Shown: positions 19,901 to 28,586 of the stretch, piece after piece
How the letters are laid out: each line of letters opens with the position of its first letter
Numbering within the stretch: the first letter of the stretch is position 1
DNA from: a virus
IMG/VR virus record: IMGVR_UViG_3300023174_000038
Span: 62,001-126,000 of that record
DNA length: 64,000 nucleotides
Strand: one strand, 5' to 3'
The notes under the pieces: model-generated
The model's input: the letters and a program-made list of their open reading frames with translations, nothing else
Database searches by the model: none
Told to the model about the DNA's origin: nothing
Translations under genes and position numbers: made by a program

Positions 19901-20228
19901 ATATAACTGTTGTGCCAATATCAGGTTGGCTATTCCACATACCATAGCTGTTTGGATTTTTTATATATTCGCCGTAACCTGTATTTGCACTTGAGGGCGT
20001 TGTTACTCCGTAAAAGGGAGTCATATAACTAACGGTTACCCATGAATTACTATCATCAGGATTTGTACTGCCTAAATCACTGATGTATACTTGCAATCTG
20101 CCTGAACGTACCGGGTCAATATTATCCTTAACAACACCAAATAAAGGAACGCTACGTAGTACGGCTCCTCCTGCATCCGGTTTACTTGCTTTTGTACTAC
20201 CTCTAGGTTTTATTTCATCATATGCCAT
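16956..20228 (-). CDS. gp5: Baseplate central spike/hub gp5-like protein without visible lysozyme domain
   Basis: This 1,090-residue protein has the gp5 OB-fold at about residues 25-135 (VPLFGVVKDNIDPVRSGRLQ, then PFYGVT, GMWNSQPDIGTTV, PNYGFWIG). The spike beta-helix follows at about 255-420 (RIRSSLGHQILMSDDGQ, IELGKEGTIDMYS, GDLNLHADNNININAGKALN). The T4 gp5 lysozyme domain between these parts is missing: the linker is only about 120 residues and shows no lysozyme catalytic motif. After the beta-helix comes an unusual region of more than 600 residues, rich in Ala, Gly, Val and Ser. It contains glycine-zipper-like hydrophobic stretches and a tandem unit (ALGAVTGGLTG twice), and ends in a charged coiled-coil-like segment near residues 1020-1065. 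The gene starts 3 nt after the upstream hub-like gene. The spike role is well supported; the tail region is of unknown function. Confidence 0.9.
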   Translation of the reverse strand: MAYDEIKPRGSTKASKPDAGGAVLRSVPLFGVVKDNIDPVRSGRLQVYISDLGSTNPDDSNSWVTVSYMTPFYGVTTPSSANTGYGEYIKNPNSYGMWNSQPDIGTTVICIFINGDPNYGFWIGCVPQAEALQMVPAIGGTDNIVANAGEAKGLGGAVRLPVVNLNTNNEGIANSNKFLTDAKPVHSYVASILAQQGLIRDPIRGVIGSSAQREAPSRVGWGVSTPGRPIYEGGFTDETIADAATSGKDTGLKVVARRGGHTLVMDDGDILGRDQLVRIRSSLGHQILMSDDGQTLFIIHANGQSYIELGKEGTIDMYSTNSFNVRTQGDLNLHADNNININAGKALNISADTIAISSEKQTTQKVGTDFSLYTAGAYTTKVDGKMSFASGADASFYSDAITYFNGSKINLNTGSSSLVPQEVKPLPIVAHTDTLNDATKGWLAAPGKLLSIVSRAPAHAPWASANQGVDVKVNNNASAALPAAPSPALAAANANAGAPTTAVTASVAATVPPSAAISAALDKNVTGAMVGQISTLAASGPAAAAVKLGAGIVETAQGAVAAVGAMAQSPAQLEAGGIIKPGAAALVNNLVQGGKTIKQALTPNLFTSGDLNSYVNNPVAQVATQVTTFTQAQSALVSTGLITGKEASLAGVVMSAATAGIQNTVNLVSNAANALTGAVNGAISNVVGAATGALNSVLGSANSLLSAGNFAGNLASTVTGGLSSIATSLTGMAKGAVAGIAGLLDSAKGVAGSAFAAISSALPTLSVGVPQNIKDITEKAQAAAQAPVSNPLSGALGAVTGGLTGALGAVTGGLTGAISGAVGSVTSGITGAIAGVTGAASGLLKTATGITSNLSTGLGALPGGASVVASVVNNAVGAINSVPGVGAVTGLIGQASAITNGIAGLASANPLASSGALSAISGAAGALTKGLDDLKSGKLTLASLASAGLPVGASAQLNAAISAMSSGGSVQIKLPTVAINTTDRSELKSQVTSLLGDAKIPVPNFGGTNEDTYKAGLAKLKDLQAQLQESKEKVTQATDALEKAKQDLPAGDPAIAIAEATAKTEVLAGLNLNKMAAQTLSQIKLNKNIG

Positions 20229-20231
20229 ATA

Positions 20232-22730
20232 TTATGCTCCGCCCCTTGGTCTTCCTAATAATCTTAATTGAGCATTTGTTGCTACGTTATCTCTTACTCT
20301 GGCAGCTAATGCCGCATTAGCTAATTCTATTTCTCTACCACCTTGATTTGCAGGTTGTTTTGTTGGGTTTACTACGTTATCATCATTAGATTCAGATGAT
20401 GCATTAAGGGCTTTGTTTGTATTGTTGGCACCTGCACCTAAAGTAGCAGCCAATCTAGCTGTTTCAGCGGCCGATTCATTTGGTGCATAAGCATATCTAT
20501 TACCAGCATTTGCTAAACGATTACTTTCTGCGGCTGCTTGATTTGCAGTGTTTTCAAATCTAGTTGATGATGCAATAGGTCTTCCAGCTTCATTATTAGA
20601 TTCTTTAGATACTATATCTGTCATAGGATTTATTCTACATTCTAACTCTTGTGTAAATTTACCTTTTGAAAAACTACTATTAACTTCTATGACCTGATAA
20701 CTTACACCTTTAACCACTGATGAAACTTCTTTTGGGTATTTCCAAAATAATATAGATTGATTTATAGTTAGCAATCCGTCATCATTGTTATAATCTTCTG
20801 CTTCTTTGAAATCTATTTCAATAAATACCTGTCCACCATTTGGATTTATAGTAAATCCTTTTCCATAAAATTGACGATATACTTGATTTGCTGAACTAGG
20901 GCTCTCTTGCATTAAAAAATCAGGGTCACCCATAATAGTAACTTTTGCTGTTGCATATGCACCTGGATCAAATAAACTAGTTAGATAAGAATTTTGTGCT
21001 TCTTTACCTACATCTAATTTACCGGTTCTATCTTCATTTTGTCGTTTGCCGTCTACAGTAGCTATATCTTGACCACCACCTTGACTTGCAGGAGCTCCGG
21101 TTGGATTCAATGCTGCCAAAAAATACGCATTATCTAATTTCTGTTCGTAATTTATTATTTCTGAATTTTTACCAGTAAACCAGTACTCATATCTTTTATG
21201 CGGACCATAATATTTTGTTGTGGTGTTTACATAGGGACTAGTAACATACGGAGTTGCATAGGGTTGTATAACATATGTAATTTCATAAGCAAAATCACCT
21301 GCTACTTTGTCAAACCCTAAACATTTAACTTCAGCACCCAAATTATACCATTTAATGGCATCTGGTTTAGGATCCGGAACATCAGGACCACCTTTGCTAG
21401 CAGGAGGAGGTTGTACAGTTGATTTTATAACTACATTTAATGCATCAGTTAGATAAGAACTTTGTGATATAATTGAACTTACTGCTTGCATTATAGATAT
21501 ATCATTAGCAAAAGTAATAGTCCTACTATTACTATTAGGTGTAGCAGATACAGATACACCTTCATTTACTTGATTAATGTTTTTAGCTACACTCATGGGC
21601 CATGTTGATTTATTTACATCAGCAACACTTACAATTGTTGCGCCGCCTATTTCTGTTTCAGCATTTCCTAAATATCTAATTTTATAAACATTTGGTATAA
21701 TACCATCTGGAGTCTCTGAGTCAACTCTGTTTCGTTGATATTGATTTAATTGATTTACTAAACTGTTTAATACTTGGTCTACTGTATTACCTTGATATCG
21801 TCCGCCACGATCCAGTCTACCATATTTTACTCCATATGCTGTATTAGGGGCAATTGGTGCTGCCATAATATTATATACTGTCATTTTACCATCAAGTTTA
21901 AATTTAAAACTTTTAATTTTGATGTCAAAAAATCTTTCATATACTCCGCCCGAGTCGCCGGTCGTATCCATTTTATCTTGATTGTATGTTGTGTCAGAAG
22001 AAATTTCTTTTCCGTTTTCATCGTAACCTTGAAATCTAATGCCTAATATAAAAAATTGTCTACCGGCATTAGATAAATCGTTATAATTTTTTAACTTACT
22101 TTTATTTCGTAATATCTGTGCCGCATTTGTTATTTTTGATATAAATGAAAATCCATATGGTTCATAAATGTTAAAAGAAATTTCGCTATCATTGGATGCT
22201 GTGCTAGTAGCAGGGCCTGCTGTCTTTGTTTTAATTTTTAAATCATCTATATAAAAATCATAATCAAATGCACGTTTACTTGTTTTATTGTTTATACCAC
22301 CACTTTGTGCTATGATATATGCACCTGACATACTGTTTTCAACTTCAGTTGCTACTTGTGGATTAGCCGCATTATTAATAGCATTAATGTTATTTCTACC
22401 AGACCGAATAAATGCATCATACGCATCAGGTGTTATCATGTATAGTGTAAGTTGATAAGTGTAACTTGATAAGCTTCCTAATGGGTTTTGCGGGCGCATA
22501 CCAGGCTTTTGACTATCCGGTGCCGCTTGTTGTGCGGCTACTTGTGCTGATTTTGGTCTGTCTGCCGTAATAACTATTTCTGGTACATCAGACAAGTTAC
22601 CAGATGGATTAGGATTTGCTTCTGCTTGACCTTCTTTGTTTGCCCCGCTATCACCATCAGCTTCTCTAGTAAGATTATTTGGATTAGTTTTGTTTTCTAT
22701 TGCAGGTGGAATTGGTTCTTCAATGGCCAT
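20232..22730 (-). CDS. Putative baseplate hub protein (gp27 position)
   Basis: This 832-residue protein has a disordered Asn/Pro/Ala-rich N-terminus (about 1-80) and a beta-rich body. Segments such as SYTYQLTLYMITPDAY, ISFNIYEPYGFSFISKI and SFKFKLDGKMTVYNI lead to a C-terminal GVSYQVIEVNSSFSKGKFTQ strand, which resembles the hub domains of contractile tails. The last 120 residues are again low-complexity. It lies directly between gp53 (stop and start adjacent) and gp5, where a protein linking the tail tube to the spike would be expected. I call it hub/gp27-like from position and these beta-strand motifs; no diagnostic motif proves it, so it could be another baseplate structural protein. Confidence 0.6.
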   Translation of the reverse strand: MAIEEPIPPAIENKTNPNNLTREADGDSGANKEGQAEANPNPSGNLSDVPEIVITADRPKSAQVAAQQAAPDSQKPGMRPQNPLGSLSSYTYQLTLYMITPDAYDAFIRSGRNNINAINNAANPQVATEVENSMSGAYIIAQSGGINNKTSKRAFDYDFYIDDLKIKTKTAGPATSTASNDSEISFNIYEPYGFSFISKITNAAQILRNKSKLKNYNDLSNAGRQFFILGIRFQGYDENGKEISSDTTYNQDKMDTTGDSGGVYERFFDIKIKSFKFKLDGKMTVYNIMAAPIAPNTAYGVKYGRLDRGGRYQGNTVDQVLNSLVNQLNQYQRNRVDSETPDGIIPNVYKIRYLGNAETEIGGATIVSVADVNKSTWPMSVAKNINQVNEGVSVSATPNSNSRTITFANDISIMQAVSSIISQSSYLTDALNVVIKSTVQPPPASKGGPDVPDPKPDAIKWYNLGAEVKCLGFDKVAGDFAYEITYVIQPYATPYVTSPYVNTTTKYYGPHKRYEYWFTGKNSEIINYEQKLDNAYFLAALNPTGAPASQGGGQDIATVDGKRQNEDRTGKLDVGKEAQNSYLTSLFDPGAYATAKVTIMGDPDFLMQESPSSANQVYRQFYGKGFTINPNGGQVFIEIDFKEAEDYNNDDGLLTINQSILFWKYPKEVSSVVKGVSYQVIEVNSSFSKGKFTQELECRINPMTDIVSKESNNEAGRPIASSTRFENTANQAAAESNRLANAGNRYAYAPNESAAETARLAATLGAGANNTNKALNASSESNDDNVVNPTKQPANQGGREIELANAALAARVRDNVATNAQLRLLGRPRGGA

Positions 22731-23048
22731 TTATAGTCCCAATAATTGTTTTAAGAAATCTGCTTTAGGCAAATATATACCCACACCAGCAACAAAATCA
22801 AAATAAGGATCTTTTAATCTGTTTGGATTTCGTTGAGCAAATACCCACCACAATCTACTATCAGCATATAAATCATATGCTAACATATCTGGACGATATT
22901 CATATACTAATGTAATCTCCCAATATATATCAGAAGGCTGTTTAAGTATAGGCCTATCTACCATTATATCTAAAAACTTACTATTAACTACATCAGTAGC
23001 ATAGTACGGACTTGTTGCCGGATAAAGTGCATTGTTTGACATTACCAA
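22731..23048 (-). CDS. gp53: Baseplate wedge protein gp53
   Basis: The 105-residue protein carries the gp53 signature: YWEITLVYEYRPDMLAYDLY, RLWWVFAQRNPNRLKDPYFD and a final DFVAGVGIYLPKADFL. gp53 clamps baseplate wedges together and has a LysM-like fold at its end. T4 gp53 is 196 residues; this is a short form that keeps the conserved core. The start overlaps the end of the gp48-like gene by 7 nt and the stop abuts the next gene, so it is translationally coupled within the late baseplate operon. Confidence 0.88.
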   Translation of the reverse strand: MVMSNNALYPATSPYYATDVVNSKFLDIMVDRPILKQPSDIYWEITLVYEYRPDMLAYDLYADSRLWWVFAQRNPNRLKDPYFDFVAGVGIYLPKADFLKQLLGL

Positions 23049-24388
23049 ATTCCTCCGCCACTGCGTTTACTACCCTGTAGTAATTTGCCAGTAGCATATT
23101 CTCTTAAACTAAATGTATTACTTATATCATTACGTGTTACAATTGGATATGCAACTAATGATATTGATATTTTTGTAGGTACATATGTAGGTTGAGTGTT
23201 TGATTGCTTTTGCCAATTAGGAGCACTTTCAGTACCGCCAAAATTTAAACCATTAACTTGTAATCTACGACATGATACCCCGTCATCTGCTATTACATCA
23301 TTACCACTATCATAACCAGTTGAATTAACACCAGATAATAATGTTGGACTGGCTGCTCTTATATAGTCTACATCATTTGGTAAATTATAATTAAATGAAG
23401 ATATTACTAAAGGATGTCTATCAAATTGAAACTCTCCCATACCTGATAGGTAACATAATGGGGGAGGCGTACCTGGTTTAGGTATTTGATCTTGGCCATA
23501 AAACATCTTGGTAACTGACCTAAAGAAATGTATTACTGCTAACATATAATTTGCTTCATCATTATCTTGTGCAGTAAAATCACAGTTAATACTAATTTGG
23601 TCTATACTACTATTCTTATATTGGAATATTTTGTAATTGCTATGTGTTAATTCACCAGCATCATAATGAGCGGCATACGTAACTTGTATCTGTGGGACAT
23701 ATGGAAAAATTACACCATCTGTTTTTACTAAGGGTTTTAATATACCCGGATCTTGTGCTTTATATAAATATCCTGCACTTGGTGCTAAACTTAGTCGTAC
23801 ACGCCAATCACCCTGTGTCTTTGCATTCTCAGCATCTTGTGTAATCTGTTGTGCTCTGGCATTATTAACTGATCCTTGTAAACCTTGCATTCCACCATAC
23901 GCACCTATTATATCTTGTTCGGTTCTACCTGTTGTTTCATCATATCGTTTACCAGCTTCTAATCTTGCAGCCTCAAACGGATCTTCATCTCCTACTGTAG
24001 TAGGTTCATAATGTTCAATATTACTATCACCTGCAGGGTTATTAAAATCATTACTTGCAACAGTAGATTGCGGAACAACTAATTGATTATATAAATCTCC
24101 TGTTTCCGGATTCACTGCAACTACTGTAGGTGGTGCAGGATTTTGAACTACGGGAGGAGTTGGGGTAGGAGCAGGCTGAACTGCCGGAGTTGATGCGGCT
24201 GTTATTTTAGCTTCTACTGTAGCAATATTTTCATTTAATACAACAACTTCTGCCTTTAATTTTGCAATATAGGCAGCATTCATTTGGTAATTAGGATTAA
24301 TATTAGCTAGGCTCTGGAGTTTTATCCTCAACGACTCTTTGAGGGCTGCTAGCTCTGCGGTTAATGCGCCTATATTAGCTGTTGACAT
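23042..24388 (-). CDS. gp48: Baseplate tail-tube cap/initiator (gp48/gp54 type)
   Basis: This 448-residue protein has an N-terminal coiled coil (about 1-70) followed by a Pro/Val-rich linker and an acidic region. The folded part is at about 200-440: FPYVPQIQVTYAAHYDAGEL, YKIFQYKNSSIDQISINCDF, NYMLAVIHFFRSVTKMFYG and a GEFQFDRHPLVISSFNYNLP strand pair. These look like the tail-tube-like fold of the cap proteins gp48/gp54, on which the tail tube is built. It is the first gene of the minus-strand baseplate operon, followed by gp53, and has a late-promoter-like element 22 nt upstream. I cannot separate gp48 from gp54 by eye. Confidence 0.65.
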   Translation of the reverse strand: MSTANIGALTAELAALKESLRIKLQSLANINPNYQMNAAYIAKLKAEVVVLNENIATVEAKITAASTPAVQPAPTPTPPVVQNPAPPTVVAVNPETGDLYNQLVVPQSTVASNDFNNPAGDSNIEHYEPTTVGDEDPFEAARLEAGKRYDETTGRTEQDIIGAYGGMQGLQGSVNNARAQQITQDAENAKTQGDWRVRLSLAPSAGYLYKAQDPGILKPLVKTDGVIFPYVPQIQVTYAAHYDAGELTHSNYKIFQYKNSSIDQISINCDFTAQDNDEANYMLAVIHFFRSVTKMFYGQDQIPKPGTPPPLCYLSGMGEFQFDRHPLVISSFNYNLPNDVDYIRAASPTLLSGVNSTGYDSGNDVIADDGVSCRRLQVNGLNFGGTESAPNWQKQSNTQPTYVPTKISISLVAYPIVTRNDISNTFSLREYATGKLLQGSKRSGGGIW

Positions 24389-24410
24389 GGTGTTATACCT
24401 TTACTAAATA

Positions 24411-24419
24411 GTATTTATC
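24411..24419 (-). promoter_or_regulatory. Late-promoter-like element GATAAATAC driving the baseplate operon
   Basis: The minus-strand nonamer GATAAATAC is 22 nt upstream of the gp48-like ATG, with an AAAGG ribosome site between them. It is identical to the element before gp6 and close to the T4 late consensus TATAAATA. Confidence 0.65.
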
Positions 24420-24452
24420 GCTATAAAATTTACCCTTTTTTCTATATTGCTG

Positions 24453-24481
24453 TTGCTTTTCAACAACAAAAGTGTTACAAT
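24453..24481 (+). promoter_or_regulatory. Sigma70-like promoter for gp55
   Basis: TTGCTT (24453-24458), a 17-nt spacer and TACAAT (24476-24481) preceded by TG, giving an extended -10. A small inverted repeat TGTTG...CAACA (24451-24465) overlaps the -35. The gp55 ATG at 24506 follows with a good AAGGA ribosome site. Host RNA polymerase could read this early. Confidence 0.65.
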
Positions 24482-24505
24482 ATATAAAAACATAACAAGG
24501 AAACT

Positions 24506-25417
24506 ATGTCTCTACTACCCGCACCACGCAAACCCGTCAACTATCTCAATAATAAAGATATTCTAAAAGAAATACATGAAAGTAAAAACGCATACTGCTG
24601 TTTTACTAAACCAGAATATCATCGTTATGACTTCATAGTAGATATGCCCCAAGCACCAATTGATGAAAGTCTTGCATATGCGTTTAAACCTGAAACAATT
24701 CAACAAGCAAAAGAAACCCGTGCATTACGTCTTAGTTTGGAACAAGGTAGTAAAGATAGTGTTTCCCCTGAATCAATTCTATTAACAGATTTAGTATTCC
24801 GTGTAATGAATTGGGATCACGTTCCTGTTGCACCAAAACAACCCCGCAAAACAGTTAAAAAGAAAACAGCAAAAGATATCTTTGAGTTTGAGGAACCAAA
24901 TCCAGATGAAATTTTTGCCGACCTAGAAGATAATACAACCAAAGCTGAAGTAGATGACATGGTTCATGTTAAAGTTAATTTTCCCCCATTCCAACATTAT
25001 AAAATTGATGAAAATAATACATTCTATTGTGTGGGTAAAAGTCATTGGGAAGGTGATCTAGTTACTGGTTCTTTTAATAAAGAACATGGTAAAATTACAA
25101 ATAAACTTGCCCGTATGTATATTATGATGTGCGAAAAATATGCAATGAAATATAATTGGCGTGGTTATACCTACAACGATGAGATGCGTAATTCAGCTAT
25201 CCTTCAATTAACATATGTTGGTCTACGATTCAATGAAGCTAAATCAGCAAATCCATTTGCTTATTACACGGCTGCTATCACAAATAGTTTCTGTCGTGTA
25301 TTGAATACAGAAAAGCGCAATCAAAACATTAGAGATGACATACTAGAAATCAACGGATTAAATCCAAGTTGGAGTCGTCAAGGCTCTGGGTCAAGCAGTA
25401 CAGTTTACGAAGAATAA
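24506..25417 (+). CDS. gp55: Late-transcription sigma factor gp55
   Basis: This 303-residue protein matches the T4 gp55 family, the phage sigma factor that directs host RNA polymerase to TATAAATA late promoters together with the sliding clamp. The sigma region 2-like helices are seen near residues 195-270: NKLARMYIMMCEKYAMKYNW, YTYNDEMRNSAILQLTYVGL and SANPFAYYTAAITNSFCRVL. The N-terminus has a conserved NYLNNKDILKEIHESKNAYC block. T4 gp55 is 185 residues; the additional length is an acidic middle part with a basic KKKTAK patch. It is read from a sigma70-like promoter, divergent from the late baseplate operon, which would place the late regulator among early genes. Confidence 0.88.
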   Translation: MSLLPAPRKPVNYLNNKDILKEIHESKNAYCCFTKPEYHRYDFIVDMPQAPIDESLAYAFKPETIQQAKETRALRLSLEQGSKDSVSPESILLTDLVFRVMNWDHVPVAPKQPRKTVKKKTAKDIFEFEEPNPDEIFADLEDNTTKAEVDDMVHVKVNFPPFQHYKIDENNTFYCVGKSHWEGDLVTGSFNKEHGKITNKLARMYIMMCEKYAMKYNWRGYTYNDEMRNSAILQLTYVGLRFNEAKSANPFAYYTAAITNSFCRVLNTEKRNQNIRDDILEINGLNPSWSRQGSGSSSTVYEE

Positions 25418-25426
25418 TTTGTCCAA

Positions 25427-25460
25427 TGGCATTGCTTTGTAGTGCCATATCCTATATAAT
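25427..25460 (+). promoter_or_regulatory. Sigma70-like promoter for gp47-gp46 with an inverted repeat around the -35
   Basis: TTGCTT (25432-25437), a 17-nt spacer and a perfect TATAAT (25455-25460). The inverted repeat TGGCA (25427-25431) / TGCCA (25443-25447) brackets the -35 exactly, like a small operator. The expected transcription start falls on or next to the gp47 ATG at 25467. Confidence 0.7.
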
Positions 25461-25466
25461 AAACAC

Positions 25467-26480
25467 ATGAGTAACCTTTTCAAAAAAGCCGCTGTTTTTA
25501 CCGACATTCACTTTGGCCTTAAGTCAAACAGCCTACAACATAATCAAGACTGTGCCAATTTCGTAGATTGGTTCATCACTAAAGCAAAAAGTGAGGGATG
25601 TGAAACTTGTTTCTTCTTAGGTGATTATAATCATCATAGGGCAAGTATTAACATTCATACACTACAATTTGGCTTACAGGCATTAGAAAAATTAAGTGCA
25701 GCCTTTGATAGAGTTTTCTTTATCCCAGGTAATCATGATTTATATTATCGTGATCGCCGTGACATTCATAGTGTTGAATGGGCTAAACATCTACCTAATC
25801 TTACAATCGTTAACGATTTCTTTAGTGAGGGTGATGTAACTATTGCACCATGGCTTGTACAAGATGATTACAAAAAATTAAAAAAACTAAGTGGCAAATA
25901 TATGTTTGGTCATTTTGAATTACCTCACTTCTACATGAATGCTATGATAGAGATGCCCGATCATGGTGAACTCAATAGTGAACATTTAAATGGATTTGAC
26001 AAAGTGTTCAGTGGTCATTTCCATAAACGTCAAAGTAAAAAGAATGTATGGTATATTGGTAACGCTTTCCCACATAACTATGCTGATGCAGGTGATGATG
26101 CTCGTGGCATGATGGTACTTGAATGGAATCAAGACCCGCAATTTTTTAGTTGGCCAAGACAACCACTATATCGTGTATATAAGCTAAGTGATGTACTAGA
26201 AAACCCTGAGGGCTTGCTATTAATTGACAGTCATGTTAGAGTACATCTTGACATTGATATTAGCTATGAAGAAGCTAACTTTATTCGTGAAACATTAATC
26301 CCAGAACATAAACTAAGAGAAATGGCATTGATACCTATTAAAGCAGAACAAACAGAGATAGCTGGTTCAGATGGATTACGATTTGAAAGTGTTGACCAAA
26401 TCGTCATTGACCAAATTAATTCTATTGAATCAAATACATTTGACAAAAAACTATTGTTGGACATTTATAATAACCTATGA
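25467..26480 (+). CDS. gp47: Recombination endonuclease subunit gp47 (Mre11/SbcD-like)
   Basis: The 337-residue protein has the metallophosphoesterase motifs of Mre11 in order: FTDIHFG (D13, H15), FFLGDYNHH, FIPGNHDLYY, a MFGHFELPH segment and VFSGHFHKRQ. With gp46 it forms the nuclease that resects ends and processes DNA for recombination-dependent replication. Its length matches T4 gp47 (339 residues). The gene overlaps gp46 by 4 nt (ATGA), so the two are coupled. No Shine-Dalgarno sequence precedes its ATG, and the -10 box ends only 6 nt upstream, so the transcript from that promoter would be leaderless. Confidence 0.95.
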   Translation: MSNLFKKAAVFTDIHFGLKSNSLQHNQDCANFVDWFITKAKSEGCETCFFLGDYNHHRASINIHTLQFGLQALEKLSAAFDRVFFIPGNHDLYYRDRRDIHSVEWAKHLPNLTIVNDFFSEGDVTIAPWLVQDDYKKLKKLSGKYMFGHFELPHFYMNAMIEMPDHGELNSEHLNGFDKVFSGHFHKRQSKKNVWYIGNAFPHNYADAGDDARGMMVLEWNQDPQFFSWPRQPLYRVYKLSDVLENPEGLLLIDSHVRVHLDIDISYEEANFIRETLIPEHKLREMALIPIKAEQTEIAGSDGLRFESVDQIVIDQINSIESNTFDKKLLLDIYNNL

Positions 26481-28552
26481 GCATTACCCTTAAGAATATT
26501 ACCCTTCGCAATTTCCTTTCAATTGGACAAATAACACAAGCAGTTTGTTTTGACAGACAAGACTTAACACTTATTCTAGGTGAGAACTTAGACTTAGGTG
26601 GTGATGGTGCTCGTAATGGTACAGGTAAGACTACTCTGATTCAGGGTTTATCCTATGCCCTGTTCGGTGTACCAATCAATAGCATTCGTAAAGATAACCT
26701 AGTTAATCGTACTAATGGCAAAAACATGATGGTTACACTAGAGTTTAGTGTAGATGGTATTGAATATAAGATTGAACGAGGTCGCAAACCTAATATACTA
26801 CGATTCTATGTAAACAACGATTTACAAAAGAATACAGACGATGCACAGGGAGAGAATAAAGAAACACAAGTAGCTATTGAAAATGTTATTCACATGAGTG
26901 CCGATATGTTCAAACATATTGTTGTGTTGAATACTTATAGTGAGCCGTTCTTGGCACTAAAAACTAATGACCAACGTGCTATTATTGAGCAATTGCTTGG
27001 TATTACTTTGTTAAGTGAAAAGGCTGAGGTCATTAAGAACATGATCCGTGATAGCAAAGATAGTATTCAACAAGAAGAATATCGTGTTAAGGGCATTGAA
27101 GAAGCTAACAAACGTGTAGCTGAACAGATTGAGGCTTTAAAGCGTAGACAGAAGTTATGGAAAGCAAAGCATGATGAGGATTTGACTAGTTTAGCATTAC
27201 AGTATGATGAACTAAGCAAGATTGATATTTCCGTTGAGCTTCAAGCACATAAAGATTTAAATGTTTGGAATAAACAGAAAGAGGCACAAGACACATACAA
27301 TGCGTTAGTTGCACGTTCAACTGCTTGGCAACAAAAACATGACACAGATGTTTCAATAGCGCATAAGGCTTACTCACTTAAAAATGAGTACGATATTGAA
27401 GCTGAACTTAAGTCATGGAATGATTTAAAAGATTGGCTACATAATGAAGCAGAACAAAAATCTATAGCAACAATAATTGATACCCTAACCAAAAATATCA
27501 CAAAAGAAAAAAAATTAATTGATAAATTGGTTCGGGAAGTTAAAGAACTTGAAGATCATAAGTGTTATGCTTGTGGTCAAGACTTCCATGACGATAAGCA
27601 TTTAGAAGTTACATTAGAAAAGACTACACTACTTGAGAACGCACGTGCTGAATTAGTTCATTTTGAAACACAATTAGCAATCAATGAATCATTGGTTAGT
27701 GTATTAGGTGCTAAGCCTACTCCATCATATAAAACAGAAGCGGAAGCTATTCGTCATAGTGGTGATGTAGCTAACTTAAAGAAAGTATGGGAAAATAAGA
27801 AACAAGAATCTAATCCATTTAGTGAACAACTAAATGAACTGACTCCGTTAGTGTTAGGTCCTCAACCTATCACTCATTATGATACAGAAGCAGAAGCAAT
27901 TAAACATTCAAGTGAGGTTGCTAATGTTGTTAAGCAGATTGATAATAAGTCACAAGATACTGATCCATATGCTGAACAAGTAGTTGAAATGGAAACAAAA
28001 GCATTACAAGCAATTGACTTTGAAGCTATTAACAAGTTAACACGTACAATGGAACATCAAAAGTTCCTGTTAGATTTGTTAGTTAGCAAAGACAGTTTTG
28101 TTCGTAAGAAGATTATTGACCAAAACTTAAGTTACTTAAATCAACGATTGACACATTACTTAGATAAGATTGGTTTACCCCATCAAGTTATATTTCAGAA
28201 TGATTTGCAAGTTGAGATTACCGAGCTCGGGCGTGAACTTGACTTTGATAACTTGTCAAGGGGTGAACGGAATAGATTGATTCTTGGTTTAAGTTTTGCG
28301 TTTAGAGATGTATGGGAATCGTTGTATCGCCCAATCAATACATTGTTTATTGATGAGTTGATTGATAGTGGGCTTGACACGATGGGTGTTGAGAATGCTA
28401 TTGCTATTCTTAAAGATATGAGCCGACGTAGACAAAAAAGTATTTGGCTTGTAAGTCACCGTGAAGAATTAGCCGGGCGTGTGCCTAGTGTTCTTAAAGT
28501 AATTAAAGAAAACGGTTTTACCTCATACTCAACCGCAGTTGACACAGAATAA
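26477..28552 (+). CDS. gp46: Recombination endonuclease subunit gp46 (Rad50/SbcC-like ATPase)
   Basis: This 691-residue SMC-family ATPase has all expected parts. Walker A is at about 45-53 (ARNGTGKTT, K51), two coiled-coil arms surround a zinc hook CYAC (C363, C366), the ABC signature LSRGERNRL is at about 593-601 and Walker B FIDELID at about 624-630, followed by the SIWLVSHRE D/H-loop region. T4 gp46 is 560 residues; the arms here are longer and contain a repeated TEAEAI(R/K)HS motif. It partners gp47 just upstream through a 4-nt overlap. The gene is complete with no missing catalytic residue. Confidence 0.95.
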   Translation: MSITLKNITLRNFLSIGQITQAVCFDRQDLTLILGENLDLGGDGARNGTGKTTLIQGLSYALFGVPINSIRKDNLVNRTNGKNMMVTLEFSVDGIEYKIERGRKPNILRFYVNNDLQKNTDDAQGENKETQVAIENVIHMSADMFKHIVVLNTYSEPFLALKTNDQRAIIEQLLGITLLSEKAEVIKNMIRDSKDSIQQEEYRVKGIEEANKRVAEQIEALKRRQKLWKAKHDEDLTSLALQYDELSKIDISVELQAHKDLNVWNKQKEAQDTYNALVARSTAWQQKHDTDVSIAHKAYSLKNEYDIEAELKSWNDLKDWLHNEAEQKSIATIIDTLTKNITKEKKLIDKLVREVKELEDHKCYACGQDFHDDKHLEVTLEKTTLLENARAELVHFETQLAINESLVSVLGAKPTPSYKTEAEAIRHSGDVANLKKVWENKKQESNPFSEQLNELTPLVLGPQPITHYDTEAEAIKHSSEVANVVKQIDNKSQDTDPYAEQVVEMETKALQAIDFEAINKLTRTMEHQKFLLDLLVSKDSFVRKKIIDQNLSYLNQRLTHYLDKIGLPHQVIFQNDLQVEITELGRELDFDNLSRGERNRLILGLSFAFRDVWESLYRPINTLFIDELIDSGLDTMGVENAIAILKDMSRRRQKSIWLVSHREELAGRVPSVLKVIKENGFTSYSTAVDTE

Positions 28553-28586
28553 TTTCAAATAGACACAGAGACAGATAAGTATTAAC

